Positions 34,563-42,901 of a stretch of DNA of 64,000 nt are shown here, one piece after another. Made by a program: the position numbers and the translations under genes. Source of the stretch: Dehalococcoidia bacterium (GTDB taxonomy: Bacteria; Chloroflexota; Dehalococcoidia; DSTF01; JALHUB01); contig JASEFU010000003.1 of NCBI GenBank assembly GCA_030018455.1, positions 1 to 64,000 of the forward strand, read 5' to 3'. How positions within the stretch are numbered: position 1 is the stretch's first letter; each line of letters begins with the position of its first letter. The notes beneath the pieces were generated by a model. It did no database searches. It worked only from the letters and a program-made list of their open reading frames with translations, and was not told the origin of the DNA.

Positions 34563-36067
34563 ATTGCTTCGCGGGCGGCGAGAAACGCTCTCTTCTCCTG
34601 CTCGATGCCGCGGCTGACGAAGAGCACCATGCCCGCGAACAGCAGCGCCAGCCCGATGACGTAGCCCAGTTCAGTCAGCCCGGAACCTTCCCAGACGAAG
34701 GCGAGGGTCAGCAGGAGCCCGGTGGCAAGATGGCTGACGATCGTGAGGGCATTGGCCGGCGCCAGCTCCAACGGCTGTGAGTGGTGGCGAGCCGCGACCT
34801 GCACGGCGCGCAGCGAGAAGGGAAGCGTCAGCATCGCGATGAGTGTCTGCGGGGGAAGCGCGTCGAAGGCCACGCCCAGTGGGACGGTCACGTACGGGAT
34901 GGCCATCAGGAGAGCGTAGACGATTACCGCCCGCTGCCGGCCCAACCGCACTACCCATGTGCGCTTGCCGACAGCCTTGTCGGCGGCGTAGTCGGGGAAC
35001 TCGTTGACGTATAGCACGGCGGCGATCAGCGCCGCAGCCGGGATCGACGCTACGGCGGGCGTCCAGTCTACCCTCCCCGTCTGGACGTAGTACGAGCCGA
35101 GGGTCATCAGGGTCCCGAAGTTGAGGCCCACCGTCAGCTCACCCACTCCGCGGCTCGCCCAGTTGAAGGGGCCCGCCACGTAGAAGACGCCGGAAATCAG
35201 GCCGGCCACGCCGAACGCCAGGACCCAGGGCCCGGCGGCCCACGCCAGCACGGCGCCGATCCCCGCCGACACCGCGGAGAGGAGGATGGCGCCGGAAATC
35301 ATCTCCAGCGGACTCAGCAGCCCCAACTGTATGACGCGACTTCCGCCGCTGAACGGCCGCACGAAGTCGACGTTCAGGGGGTCGTTTCCGCTGCGGTGAT
35401 CGAAGTAGTCGTTGTAAACGTTGACCGCCAGGTGAAGCAGCGCGCCGGCGATGAGGGCGAGGAAGAAGAGCCCCCAGTTGAAGGCGTCGCGGGTGGCCCA
35501 GGCGATGGCGCCGCCCAGCAGGACGGGCACGACGCTGGCGGTAAGGAAGGGCGCCCTCACGGCCAGGAGCCAGGCGAACGCCTTTCGACGGAACAGGGCC
35601 GCGTCGCCCGGCGCCTGCCCGCTGTCCGGGAAGTCAATAGAGCGGCAGGAGAGGAGGCGTCCGTCCTCCGCCTTTTCGCGCAGCTCTATCCGCTGGGGAA
35701 CGATCCGCACGTATTCGACAGCCGCATCCTCGACGACGACGCTCCGCTCTTCGAGCAGGCGCCGCGCCGCCGCCTTCTCTGCTTCGTCCCGCAACAGCAC
35801 GGCGGTAGCCGTCACTTCGACCTCGCGCAGACTCCCGCCCTCGCCCGCAGGCGTCGCAAGAAGCGATAGCCGGGGGTGATGGTGGAGCTGCAGGGAGGGA
35901 GGGCCCTTCCTCACGATGGAGTAAAAGGTAAGGTCTTCACTGAAGGCGAACGGGATGAGGTTGACGCGCGCTTGCCCGCCGATCGATGCCGCCATCGCTA
36001 TCTCCCTACGGGCGGCGAGGGTAGCCGCGATCTCCGTTCGCAGGTCCTCATCGTGAGCCGTCTGCAT
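34559..36067 (-). CDS. Fusion of PNPOx-like flavin-binding domain and UbiA prenyltransferase (MenA-like)
   Basis: The 502-residue protein has a split-barrel PNPOx-like domain at residues 1-150 (LAARREIAMAASIGGQARVN, then SLQLHHHPRLSLLA). A UbiA-type polyprenyltransferase follows, with the metal-binding motif NVYNDYFDHRSGNDP (about residue 230), a second acidic motif NEFPDYAADKAVGKRTW, and eight or nine membrane helices. Coupled to a UbiE/MenG gene, it is probably the DHNA prenyltransferase. ATG 36067 is chosen because GGAGGAG precedes it and a -10 (36104-36099) lies upstream; a longer frame to 36169 is less likely. Confidence 0.85.
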   Translation of the reverse strand: MQTAHDEDLRTEIAATLAARREIAMAASIGGQARVNLIPFAFSEDLTFYSIVRKGPPSLQLHHHPRLSLLATPAGEGGSLREVEVTATAVLLRDEAEKAAARRLLEERSVVVEDAAVEYVRIVPQRIELREKAEDGRLLSCRSIDFPDSGQAPGDAALFRRKAFAWLLAVRAPFLTASVVPVLLGGAIAWATRDAFNWGLFFLALIAGALLHLAVNVYNDYFDHRSGNDPLNVDFVRPFSGGSRVIQLGLLSPLEMISGAILLSAVSAGIGAVLAWAAGPWVLAFGVAGLISGVFYVAGPFNWASRGVGELTVGLNFGTLMTLGSYYVQTGRVDWTPAVASIPAAALIAAVLYVNEFPDYAADKAVGKRTWVVRLGRQRAVIVYALLMAIPYVTVPLGVAFDALPPQTLIAMLTLPFSLRAVQVAARHHSQPLELAPANALTIVSHLATGLLLTLAFVWEGSGLTELGYVIGLALLFAGMVLFVSRGIEQEKRAFLAAREAM

Positions 36068-36098
36068 GTGATGCTCCTCCAAACAAGCGTCTTCGTAA

Positions 36099-36104
36099 AT
36101 TCTA
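36099..36104 (-). promoter_or_regulatory. -10 element of the PNPOx-UbiA/menG operon
   Basis: TAGAAT reads on the minus strand about 32 bases before ATG 36067. No good -35 can be picked. Confidence 0.4.
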
Positions 36105-36199
36105 GAGAGGGCATCTGTTACGTTCCACCCCGGGGGCAGGTCGTTGTCAGGCGGGTAGACGAGTGGCATAATCGGACGAACGGCCTGCGCTGTGACCAG

Positions 36200-36859
36200 A
36201 TGAACCTACGATCGCTCTTCTGGCCCCTGTGGTTTGCCGGGCTGGCGCTATTCGGCGTGATGGCAGGTTTCGCGACCGTCGCTTCGCGCTTTCCCGGCGA
36301 CCTCCCGGTCGCGGAGTGGGTGCAGGGCATCGACGGGCTGTCCGCTGTCGCCGACGCCGTGAACGCTGCCGGCGATTTCCCCCTGACGCTGGCGGTGACG
36401 CTCGTCTCGCTGGCGTGGCTGGGGCTAACGCGGCGCTTCGTCGAGGGGGCGTTCATCGTCCTTTCGTTCGTGCCGCGGGCGCTCAGAGAGGCCATATCGG
36501 CGCTCGTGGCAAGGCCGCGGCCCGACGCGGAGCTCGTGGAGGTGCGCGACGAAGCCGCCGGCTTCAGCTTTCCCAGCGGCCACGTCGTGGGGGCGATGGT
36601 GCTCTACGGCCTGCTCTTCTACCTTGTGCAGATCGCCGTCCCCAGGCGAGAACTGCGGGCGCCGCTGCAAATCGTCCTCGCCTTCGTCATCTTCGCCGCC
36701 GGGCCTGCCCGCGTGTACGTCGGCGTGCACTGGCCGAGCGACGTGCTGGGAGGGCACCTGTACGGGGCGCTGGCGCTGGCGTTGCTAATATTGGGTTACC
36801 GCCACGTCCGGCGACGGTTTCAGTCGGGCGGCTTCGTTCGGCGCAAGGTCCACCGCTGA
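36200..36859 (+). CDS. PAP2 family phosphatase
   Basis: The 219-residue membrane protein has the three-part phosphatase signature: ARPRPD (about 108-115), FSFPSGHVVGAM, and RVYVGVHWPSDVLGG. Five or six membrane helices surround it. Members hydrolyse lipid phosphates such as undecaprenyl diphosphate or phosphatidic acid. ATG 36200 is preferred, because a longer frame extends into the opposite gene. No strong ribosome site precedes it. Confidence 0.88.
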   Translation: MNLRSLFWPLWFAGLALFGVMAGFATVASRFPGDLPVAEWVQGIDGLSAVADAVNAAGDFPLTLAVTLVSLAWLGLTRRFVEGAFIVLSFVPRALREAISALVARPRPDAELVEVRDEAAGFSFPSGHVVGAMVLYGLLFYLVQIAVPRRELRAPLQIVLAFVIFAAGPARVYVGVHWPSDVLGGHLYGALALALLILGYRHVRRRFQSGGFVRRKVHR

Positions 36860-36937
36860 CGTTGAGTGTTGGCGCGCGTCTTCACTTCTTCCCGGCTCCC
36901 GTTGCTCCGACAATACTGTTGAGAAGGCCTTTTCGGG

Positions 36938-36966
36938 TTGACCGATGAGTTTTCCAGGAGTAAGGT
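36938..36966 (+). promoter_or_regulatory. Promoter of the CvpA-like gene
   Basis: TTGACC (36938-36943) and TAAGGT (36961-36966) are separated by 17 bases, with the start about 60 bases downstream. Confidence 0.5.
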
Positions 36967-37033
36967 GACCGTTAGCCAGGGCCCGGAGGGAGCGGCAGCA
37001 GCAAAGGTGGACGTGAGGGGTTAGGCAGCAGCG

Positions 37034-37534
37034 ATGAATTGGGTCGACTTCGTAATAATTGCGATTGTCGCCTGGTTGACCTTCGCCGCCTTCTGGGCCG
37101 GCATCATACGCGAAGTCGTGACCATTGTGGGGGTGGCCCTCGGCATCGTCCTGGCCGGGTTCTTCTACGACGACCTGGCAGAGGACATCCAATCGCTTGT
37201 CGACCTCGACGAGAACGCGGTACGGATAATCGCCTTTCTGCTAATCTTCGGCGCCTGCACCCTTGCCGGCCAGTTGACGGCGATGCTGCTCAAGCACACG
37301 GCCTCGATACTCATGCTGGGGACTTTCGACCACCTGTTCGGCGCGGTCTTCGGCCTTTTCAAGGGGATTGTGGTCGTGGAGGTGCTCCTGATCGTCTTCG
37401 TGACGTTCCCCGCGCTCGGCCTCAAAGACGCGATCGACGGCTCACTCTTCGGCCCCCTCTTCCTAGACGGCATCCCGTTCGTGCTGAAGGTGCTGCCCTC
37501 GGAATTCGATAGCGCCGTCGAGGCTTTCGTCTGA
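37034..37534 (+). CDS. CvpA family membrane protein
   Basis: The 166-residue protein starts MNWVDFVIIAIVAWLTFAAF and has four membrane helices, with the family-typical first helix and FKGIVVVEVLLIVF near the end. CvpA proteins are linked to colicin V production, biofilm and envelope stress; the role here is unknown. It has its own promoter and is separate from the HNH gene. Confidence 0.8.
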   Translation: MNWVDFVIIAIVAWLTFAAFWAGIIREVVTIVGVALGIVLAGFFYDDLAEDIQSLVDLDENAVRIIAFLLIFGACTLAGQLTAMLLKHTASILMLGTFDHLFGAVFGLFKGIVVVEVLLIVFVTFPALGLKDAIDGSLFGPLFLDGIPFVLKVLPSEFDSAVEAFV

Positions 37535-37558
37535 CGCAATCTGTCCCTTCCCGCGTCG

Positions 37559-37587
37559 TTGCCTGCCGTCAGAGCTTCTGATATCAT
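37559..37587 (+). promoter_or_regulatory. Promoter of the HNH gene
   Basis: TTGCCT (37559-37564) and TATCAT (37582-37587) are separated by 17 bases, and ATG 37617 follows about 23 bases after the expected start site. Confidence 0.55.
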
Positions 37588-37616
37588 AACTGCGAGTAAA
37601 GCTCATTTTCGGTCCC

Positions 37617-38144
37617 ATGGTTAATTCCGCTGTTCTCGTCCTGAACCAGAACTACCAACCGCTCAACGTCTGCAACGCCAGACGCGCTTTCGTTCTGGTC
37701 GATCGCGGAAAGGCAGAGGTGCTGGAACACAACAGCGCCTCTCTTCACAGTCCCAGCCTGACGTTCCGCTTGCCTTCCGTGATCCGCCTCGTGTACCTGA
37801 TAAAGAGGCCGCGCCCCCAAATGCGGCTCACGCGGAAAGAGATCTTTAACCGCGATCACTACACGTGCCAGTACTGCGGAAAGCGTACCCACGACCTGAC
37901 CCTCGACCATGTGATCCCCCGCAACAAAGGGGGACAGCACGTGTGGGACAATCTGGTCTCGGCGTGCAAGGCGTGTAACCATCGAAAGGCGGGCAGAGCG
38001 CCGCAGGAAGCGCACATGAAGCTGATGCGGGAGCCCGCCAGACCGCCTGCGACCTCTTACTACCTCTTCTACGACTACCTGGAACGTGAAGAGGGGTGGC
38101 GCAAGTTCATCCCCGGCTGGGAGATGCCCGACGGCTACGCCTAG
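37617..38144 (+). CDS. HNH endonuclease family protein
   Basis: The 175-residue protein has the HNH core with zinc cysteines (YTCQYCGKRTHDLTLDHVIP, then CKACNHRKAG). The first 70 residues (LVLNQNYQPLNVCNARRAFV) are typical of the stand-alone HNH genes widely found in bacterial chromosomes. Target and role are unknown. A terminator follows it. Confidence 0.9.
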   Translation: MVNSAVLVLNQNYQPLNVCNARRAFVLVDRGKAEVLEHNSASLHSPSLTFRLPSVIRLVYLIKRPRPQMRLTRKEIFNRDHYTCQYCGKRTHDLTLDHVIPRNKGGQHVWDNLVSACKACNHRKAGRAPQEAHMKLMREPARPPATSYYLFYDYLEREEGWRKFIPGWEMPDGYA

Positions 38145-38167
38145 TCAGGACTGAACGGGGAAGACTG

Positions 38168-38190
38168 AAAGGGCCGCCAGGCCTTTTTCA
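38168..38190 (+). terminator. Intrinsic terminator after the HNH gene
   Basis: AAAGGGCC (38168-38175) pairs with GGCCTTTTT (38180-38188) around a GCCA loop, 8 bp with one G-T pair. The T-rich arm is followed by CATTT. It lies in the convergent gap with the Fpg gene. Confidence 0.65.
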
Positions 38191-38285
38191 TTTCCCGCCA
38201 AAGCCGCCTGATGGGATGACGTTCTCACAGGATGACGTCTCGCCGCCGGGCCGGCAACGGGCCCCGCGACACCCGCACCAGGGCA

Positions 38286-39095
38286 TCACGTTTGGCAGCG
38301 ACGGCAGAAGCTTGTTACGCGGTTGCCCGCCGTTATTTCGCTGATGCGGCCGCCGCAGTTCGGACAGGCCTCTCCCCCACGGCGATGCACCTTCACGAAG
38401 TCGCGCACCTCCTCCAGGGGAAGCTTATCGCGCGTCCGTTCCTCCACGATGGCAGCCGCCTCGGTGAGCACGGAACGCATCGCAGCGTAGAGACGACGTG
38501 CCTCTTCGGAGGTGAGCGTGGAACGCTTGCGGAACGGGAAGATACCGGCGGCGAACAGCACTTCGTCGGCGTAGGCGTTGCCGATGCCGGCAATGAACCG
38601 CTGGTTCAGTAGGATGTTCTTCACTTGCCCGTTGAACCGCTTCAGCCGTTCCTCGAACGCCTCCTCCGATAGCTCGGGCGACAGGGCGTCCGGCCCCATC
38701 TCGGCGAACTGCGGCACGTCGTTCAGCCTGTCGGAGGGGACAACGTACAGCTTCCCCATGAAGCGCTCATCGACGTAGCGCAACTGATAACCGTTGGAGA
38801 GGCCGAGCACAAAGCACGTGCGCGCCGGTCTCTTCTCGTCCGATGAGGAGTACTGCAAGCGGCCGGTGAGCATGGGGTTGAGGGCCATGACGTGTCCGCT
38901 CTTGAGCGGGAAGAGGAGGAACTTGCCCAAACGCCGCGTCTCGGCGAAGGCGTTGCCCCGGAGAAGCGATTCGAAATCGGATTTTGGGAGGCGGATCACG
39001 ACGGGTATGAGCGCCTGCGCTTCCTCGATTACCAGGCCGGGAAGGCGGCGGTTGAGGAAGCTCTTCATCGCCTCCAGGTCGGGGAGCTCAGGCAT
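38286..39095 (-). CDS. Formamidopyrimidine-DNA glycosylase (Fpg/Nei family)
   Basis: The 269-residue protein starts MPELPDLEAMKSFLN, with catalytic Pro2 and Glu3. Lys in the LGKFLLF loop and the C-terminal zinc finger (CPNCGGRISEI, then CRRCQ) are also present. Fpg removes oxidised purines and Nei removes oxidised pyrimidines; the substrate side cannot be settled. The helix-two-turn-helix region (NQRFIAGIGNAYADEVLF) is intact. Confidence 0.92.
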   Translation of the reverse strand: MPELPDLEAMKSFLNRRLPGLVIEEAQALIPVVIRLPKSDFESLLRGNAFAETRRLGKFLLFPLKSGHVMALNPMLTGRLQYSSSDEKRPARTCFVLGLSNGYQLRYVDERFMGKLYVVPSDRLNDVPQFAEMGPDALSPELSEEAFEERLKRFNGQVKNILLNQRFIAGIGNAYADEVLFAAGIFPFRKRSTLTSEEARRLYAAMRSVLTEAAAIVEERTRDKLPLEEVRDFVKVHRRGGEACPNCGGRISEITAGNRVTSFCRRCQT

Positions 39096-39100
39096 CGACG

Positions 39101-39952
39101 TTAAAGGGAGGTGATTGCGGCCGGCCCCGCGTTCTCGAACCGGGGGTATGAGCCGAAGACCTTGAAGAAGTACGATTGTGAACGCACCCCTTCCAGCGCC
39201 TCGGACACCACGGGGTCCGTGCGGTGCCCCTCCAAATCGATCAGGAAGACGTATTTCCCCAGCTCTTGCTTCGTCGGCCGCGACTCGATCTTCATGAGGT
39301 TGATGTTGCGTTCCGAGAACTCGCGCAGCACGTCGACGAGGCTACCCGGGCGGTCGTGGGCGACGGAAAGGGCGATGGAGGTCTTATCGCGTCCGGTCGG
39401 AGGACTATCGTCCGCCGCCAGAACGACGAAGCGGGTCTCGTTGTTGCGGTTGTCCTGTATCCCCCTCGCCAGCACGTCGATCCCGTACAGCTCGCTCGCC
39501 CGCAGGGTGGCGATGGCGGCGCTCTTCTCGTGCTGCATCATCTGCTCGACCGCCGCCGTGGTCGAGAGGGACGCCTCCAGCCGCGCCTTGGGGAAACAGC
39601 GCTCAAGAAACCGCCGGCACTGCCCCAGCGCCTGAGGGTGCGAGAAGATGGTCTCAATCTCGGGGGCGGCGGTGCCCGGCTTGGCGAGAAGACAGTGCTC
39701 GATGGGAAGCACGAGCTCGCGGCGGATCGAGAGGCGCGATTCGTGGATGAGAACGTCGAGCGTATCCGTGACCGAGCCCTCCAGGCTGTTCTCGATCGCC
39801 ACCACGCCCTCATCGGCCATCCCGGAGTCGACGGCGGAGGCGACAGCGGCAACGGTGGCGAACGGCAGCCTCTCCGCTTGCGGGTCATGGAGCAGGGCTG
39901 CCTGCTCCGTGAAGGTGCCGGGAGGGCCCAAATATGCGAGGCGGTTCACCAT
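39101..39952 (-). CDS. pheA: Prephenate dehydratase
   Basis: PheA converts prephenate to phenylpyruvate in phenylalanine synthesis. The 283-residue monofunctional form has YLGPPGTFTEQAAL, VAIENSLEGSVTDTLDVL, the TRF motif in NETRFVVLA, and a C-terminal ACT domain (RPGSLVDVLREFSERNINL, then ESRPTK). The ACT domain binds Phe for feedback inhibition. No chorismate mutase is fused. It is adjacent to the TrkA gene by four bases. Confidence 0.95.
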   Translation of the reverse strand: MVNRLAYLGPPGTFTEQAALLHDPQAERLPFATVAAVASAVDSGMADEGVVAIENSLEGSVTDTLDVLIHESRLSIRRELVLPIEHCLLAKPGTAAPEIETIFSHPQALGQCRRFLERCFPKARLEASLSTTAAVEQMMQHEKSAAIATLRASELYGIDVLARGIQDNRNNETRFVVLAADDSPPTGRDKTSIALSVAHDRPGSLVDVLREFSERNINLMKIESRPTKQELGKYVFLIDLEGHRTDPVVSEALEGVRSQSYFFKVFGSYPRFENAGPAAITSL

Positions 39953-39956
39953 CGGC

Positions 39957-40643
39957 CTATCTCAAGGTCTTGGGAGACGCGGGGGCACCGGTGAGGGCAG
40001 AGCGCAGCGCCTCCTCGCTCTCGAGCATCGTCACCGCCACCACTTCGTCTCCCGCCTGGATGACCGTGTCGGACGTGGGGAGCCGCGGCTGTCCGTCTTC
40101 GCCGATGATCAGTGTTATCAGCGATTGCTGGGGCAAGAGGATATCCTTTATCTTCTTCCCCACTACAAAGGCGTCGGGTGGGATCTTGACCTCGACGATC
40201 TCGAGGCCGCTGCCCCGCAGCGTCATCAGCGGGATCAGCGGGTGAGAGGGCAACTCCTGCTCGACGTGAGCGAGGATGACGGCCGTGGAGCTGATGGTGG
40301 CGTCGATGCCGAGTTTCTTGAAGATGCGCTCGTTCTTAGGGTTGTTGATGCGGGCGACGGTGTGCGGGACGGTGAACTTGTGCTTCGCCACCTGACACGC
40401 CACAAGGTTGTCTTCGTCGTCGCCGGTGAGGGCGATAACCATGTCGGCCCGCGCCGTTCCCGCCCGCTCGAGTGTAGCCGCCTCGCAGCCGTCCCCGAGC
40501 ATCACCACTTCGCCCAGGTCCTCCGCTATCTGCGCGCACTTTTCCGGGTCTTGCTCGATAATCAGCACTTCGTGCTGGTCTTCCAGCAACTGCCGCGCAA
40601 GATAGTAACCGATTTTCCCGCCGCCGACGATGATGATGTACAC
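39957..40643 (-). CDS. TrkA-type potassium regulator with TrkA_C domain
   Basis: The 228-residue protein has an NAD-binding RCK domain (MYIIIVGGGKIGYYLARQLL) and a C-terminal TrkA_C domain (about residues 140-220: EIVEVKIPPDAFVVGKKIKDIL). It gates a Trk/Ktr potassium channel; TrkA_C domains of some relatives bind cyclic di-AMP. No TrkH/KtrB is in the window. It lies directly before the second TrkA gene in reading order (minus strand). Confidence 0.88.
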   Translation of the reverse strand: MYIIIVGGGKIGYYLARQLLEDQHEVLIIEQDPEKCAQIAEDLGEVVMLGDGCEAATLERAGTARADMVIALTGDDEDNLVACQVAKHKFTVPHTVARINNPKNERIFKKLGIDATISSTAVILAHVEQELPSHPLIPLMTLRGSGLEIVEVKIPPDAFVVGKKIKDILLPQQSLITLIIGEDGQPRLPTSDTVIQAGDEVVAVTMLESEEALRSALTGAPASPKTLR

Positions 40644-40644
40644 T

Positions 40645-41067
40645 TTACGCCTCGTCGGACAGAGTGTCGTCCGCTTCCAGCGCCTCTTTCAGGCTGTGGG
40701 CGACGATACGCGTGGGACTCACCGTGCGCAGGCCCAACGCGCGGTACATCTCTTCTCTTATCGGGTCATGGATGAGAGTGATGACACGGGGAACATTGAA
40801 CAAGTGCTTCGCGATCTGGGCCGCCATCACGTTGCGGTTGTCGCCGCGGGTGGTGGAAAGGAAGGCGTCTGCTTCTTCTATTCCCGCTCTCCGCAAGGCG
40901 TCCTCATCGATGCCGTTGCCGACTATCTTGGTGCCGCCGAAGTCGTCCGGCAGGAACGAAAAGGCGGCGGGTTCGGTGTCGAGGATGGTGACCTCATGGC
41001 CTTCCCTATCGAGTGCGGCCGCAACCTCGGCGCCCCTTCGGCCGGAGCCCATGATAATGATCTTCAT
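40645..41067 (-). CDS. TrkA-type NAD-binding protein without TrkA_C
   Basis: The 140-residue protein begins MKIIIMGSGRRGAEVAAALD and holds only the RCK/TrkA_N fold. It ends after SPTRIVAHSLKEALEADD. It probably pairs with the neighbouring TrkA, as split TrkA subunits do. Its ATG 41067 overlaps the stop of the universal stress gene by four bases (ATGA), so the three genes are cotranscribed. The upstream in-frame alternative at 41085 would lie inside the stress gene. Confidence 0.85.
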   Translation of the reverse strand: MKIIIMGSGRRGAEVAAALDREGHEVTILDTEPAAFSFLPDDFGGTKIVGNGIDEDALRRAGIEEADAFLSTTRGDNRNVMAAQIAKHLFNVPRVITLIHDPIREEMYRALGLRTVSPTRIVAHSLKEALEADDTLSDEA

Positions 41068-41477
41068 TTGTGCCGCCAGATCCATACATGACAGGGGGCG
41101 TTTCTCAGCACATACTGCGAGACCGTCCCCAGGTGAAACCCTCCGAAAGAGCGGTCGTACTCAACGCCGACGATAATCAGGTCCGCTTTCCGCTCCACCG
41201 CTTCGTCTACGACGGCGTGGCCCGCCTCGCGCGCTTGCAGAAGCTCGCCTTCTACCTCGAAGTCCATTTCGCGGGCTATCTTCTCTGCCTGGCGCAGTAT
41301 TTCCTCCCCCCGTTCCGTTTCCGGCGTGAGATCGGCATCCAGCGGTAGCGACCGGCGAACCTCGATGACGTGCACGACGTATACTCGTCCCTTGTTGCGC
41401 TTGGCAATGTTGCAGCCGAGCGCCACGGCCTCCATGCTTGCGCCGGACCCATCGGCGGGCACGAGAATCGTCTTCAT
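41064..41477 (-). CDS. Universal stress protein (UspA family)
   Basis: The 137-residue protein begins MKTILVPADGSGASMEAVAL and has the UspA fold, with a GXXGSVSQYVLRNAPC-type C-terminal (GGFHLGTVSQYVLRN) and the ATP-type binding glycine region. It sits ahead of two TrkA genes, a link seen often in potassium systems. A start at 41537 is also possible, since the promoter TATAAT is at 41561-41556. Confidence 0.88.
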   Translation of the reverse strand: MKTILVPADGSGASMEAVALGCNIAKRNKGRVYVVHVIEVRRSLPLDADLTPETERGEEILRQAEKIAREMDFEVEGELLQAREAGHAVVDEAVERKADLIIVGVEYDRSFGGFHLGTVSQYVLRNAPCHVWIWRHK

Positions 41478-41555
41478 CTGCCCTACGGGGTCGATTCGCG
41501 GCAAGGTTCTCCCTATTAAGGAAGCGAGAGTACTCATTTCGAACCGCTGCACATA

Positions 41556-41585
41556 ATTATATGTTGCTGTTTCGAAAAGCCGCAA
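41556..41585 (-). promoter_or_regulatory. Promoter of the Usp-TrkA-TrkA run
   Basis: On the minus strand TTGCGG (41585-41580) and TATAAT (41561-41556) are separated by 18 bases. The start site would be near 41549. Confidence 0.6.
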
Positions 41586-41657
41586 CAGAATTCAGGGCAA
41601 GGCACGTCCCTCTTCTCCGGGCCTAATCGGCTAGGCCGGCAAAAGGACTTCAATGGT

Positions 41658-41822
41658 CTAGCCGGCAGCGCCGATGTAGAGACGAAGGAGACCGTTTGAA
41701 ATCAGCAGCCCTCCGAAGAGAAGCCCCAGCGCGGGCCGGTCCGGCTGCAGCAGGGAGAACACAAGCACAACGGCCCCGATGAATAAAGAGGCGTAGGCCA
41801 GAAATTGCCGGAATCCCCGCAT
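41658..41822 (-). CDS. Small two-helix membrane protein
   Basis: The 54-residue protein starts MRGFRQFLAYASLFIG and has two hydrophobic helices (about 8-25 and 31-47). I chose ATG 41822 because a good promoter (TTGACA 41896-41891, 17 bases, TACGAT 41873-41868) begins transcription near 41861, excluding an upstream in-frame start at 41885. Function unknown. Confidence 0.55.
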   Translation of the reverse strand: MRGFRQFLAYASLFIGAVVLVFSLLQPDRPALGLLFGGLLISNGLLRLYIGAAG

Positions 41823-41867
41823 TTTGTTCCGTTCCCGTCCCCCCGTTTGGCGATTCTCTAGAATATG

Positions 41868-41896
41868 ATCGTAGGCCGCCGCCACCAGGGTGTCAA
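41868..41896 (-). promoter_or_regulatory. Promoter of the small membrane protein
   Basis: TTGACA (41896-41891) and TACGAT (41873-41868) on the minus strand are separated by exactly 17 bases. This divergent gap also holds the pdxS promoter on the plus strand. Confidence 0.65.
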
Positions 41897-41941
41897 CCAG
41901 AACGCGGGGGAAAGGACAGCAGCGTAAGCGATTTAACGCCC

Positions 41942-41971
41942 TTGCGTGCCTGCTTCCGCTGATCGTAGAAT
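41942..41971 (+). promoter_or_regulatory. Promoter of pdxS-pdxT
   Basis: TTGCGT (41942-41947) and TAGAAT (41966-41971) are separated by 18 bases. A GGGAGG ribosome site precedes ATG 42006. Confidence 0.55.
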
Positions 41972-42005
41972 TAGGTCAGGCTAGGAATAGGGAGGACGCC
42001 ATTCG

Positions 42006-42893
42006 ATGGAGGCGGAGAAGGGCACGTGGGTCGTCAAGAAGGGCCTGGCGCAGATGCTCAAGGGCGGCGTCATCATGGACGTCGTCACGCCCGAGCACGC
42101 GAAGATCGCCGAGGAGGCGGGAGCCTGCGCCGTCATGGCGCTGGAGAGGGTACCCGCTGACATCCGCGCCGCCGGCGGCGTGGCCCGCATGGCCGACCCC
42201 GACGTCATCCTCAAGATAATGGACGCCGTTACCATCCCCGTGATGGCGAAATGCCGCATCGGGCATTTTGCGGAAGCGCAGGTGCTGGAGGCGCTGGGAG
42301 TCGACTACATCGATGAGTCGGAAGTGCTCACGCCGGCCGACGAGGCCCACCACGTGAACAAGCACGCGTTCAAGGTCCCCTTCGTTTGCGGCTGCCGCGA
42401 CCTCGGCGAAGCGTTGAGACGCATCGGCGAAGGGGCGGCGATGATCCGCACGAAGGGCGAAGCGGGTACCGGAAACATCGTGGAGGCAGTACGGCACATG
42501 CGGGCGGTGATGGACGGCATCCGCCGCATCAAGGCCCTGCCCGAAGATGAGCTGATGGCGGAGGCGAAGACTCTGCAAGCGCCGTACGAGCTGGTGAAGG
42601 AGATACACGAGACCGGTGTACTGCCCGTCGTGAACTTCGCTGCCGGCGGCGTCGCCACCCCCGCGGACGCGGCCCTGATGATGCTGCTCGGCGCCGACGG
42701 CGTCTTCGTCGGCTCGGGTATATTCAAGTCGACGGACCCCGAAAAGCGGGCGCGGGCAATCGTCAAGGCGGTGACCCACTACAACGACCCCAAGATCATC
42801 GCGGAGGTATCGCGCGGGCTCGGCGAGGCGATGCCGGGTCTGGACATAAAGGAGATCCCCCAGGAGGCCCTTCTCGCCATCCGAGGCTGGTAG
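42006..42893 (+). CDS. pdxS: Pyridoxal 5'-phosphate synthase lyase subunit PdxS
   Basis: PdxS joins ribose 5-phosphate, glyceraldehyde 3-phosphate and ammonia to make PLP. The 295-residue TIM barrel has [52 protein letters not shown], and the catalytic-lysine region ([21 protein letters not shown] and [12 protein letters not shown]). It is followed 8 bases later by its glutaminase partner. Confidence 0.98.
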   Translation: MEAEKGTWVVKKGLAQMLKGGVIMDVVTPEHAKIAEEAGACAVMALERVPADIRAAGGVARMADPDVILKIMDAVTIPVMAKCRIGHFAEAQVLEALGVDYIDESEVLTPADEAHHVNKHAFKVPFVCGCRDLGEALRRIGEGAAMIRTKGEAGTGNIVEAVRHMRAVMDGIRRIKALPEDELMAEAKTLQAPYELVKEIHETGVLPVVNFAAGGVATPADAALMMLLGADGVFVGSGIFKSTDPEKRARAIVKAVTHYNDPKIIAEVSRGLGEAMPGLDIKEIPQEALLAIRGW

Positions 42894-42901
42894 AACTGCA
42901 G

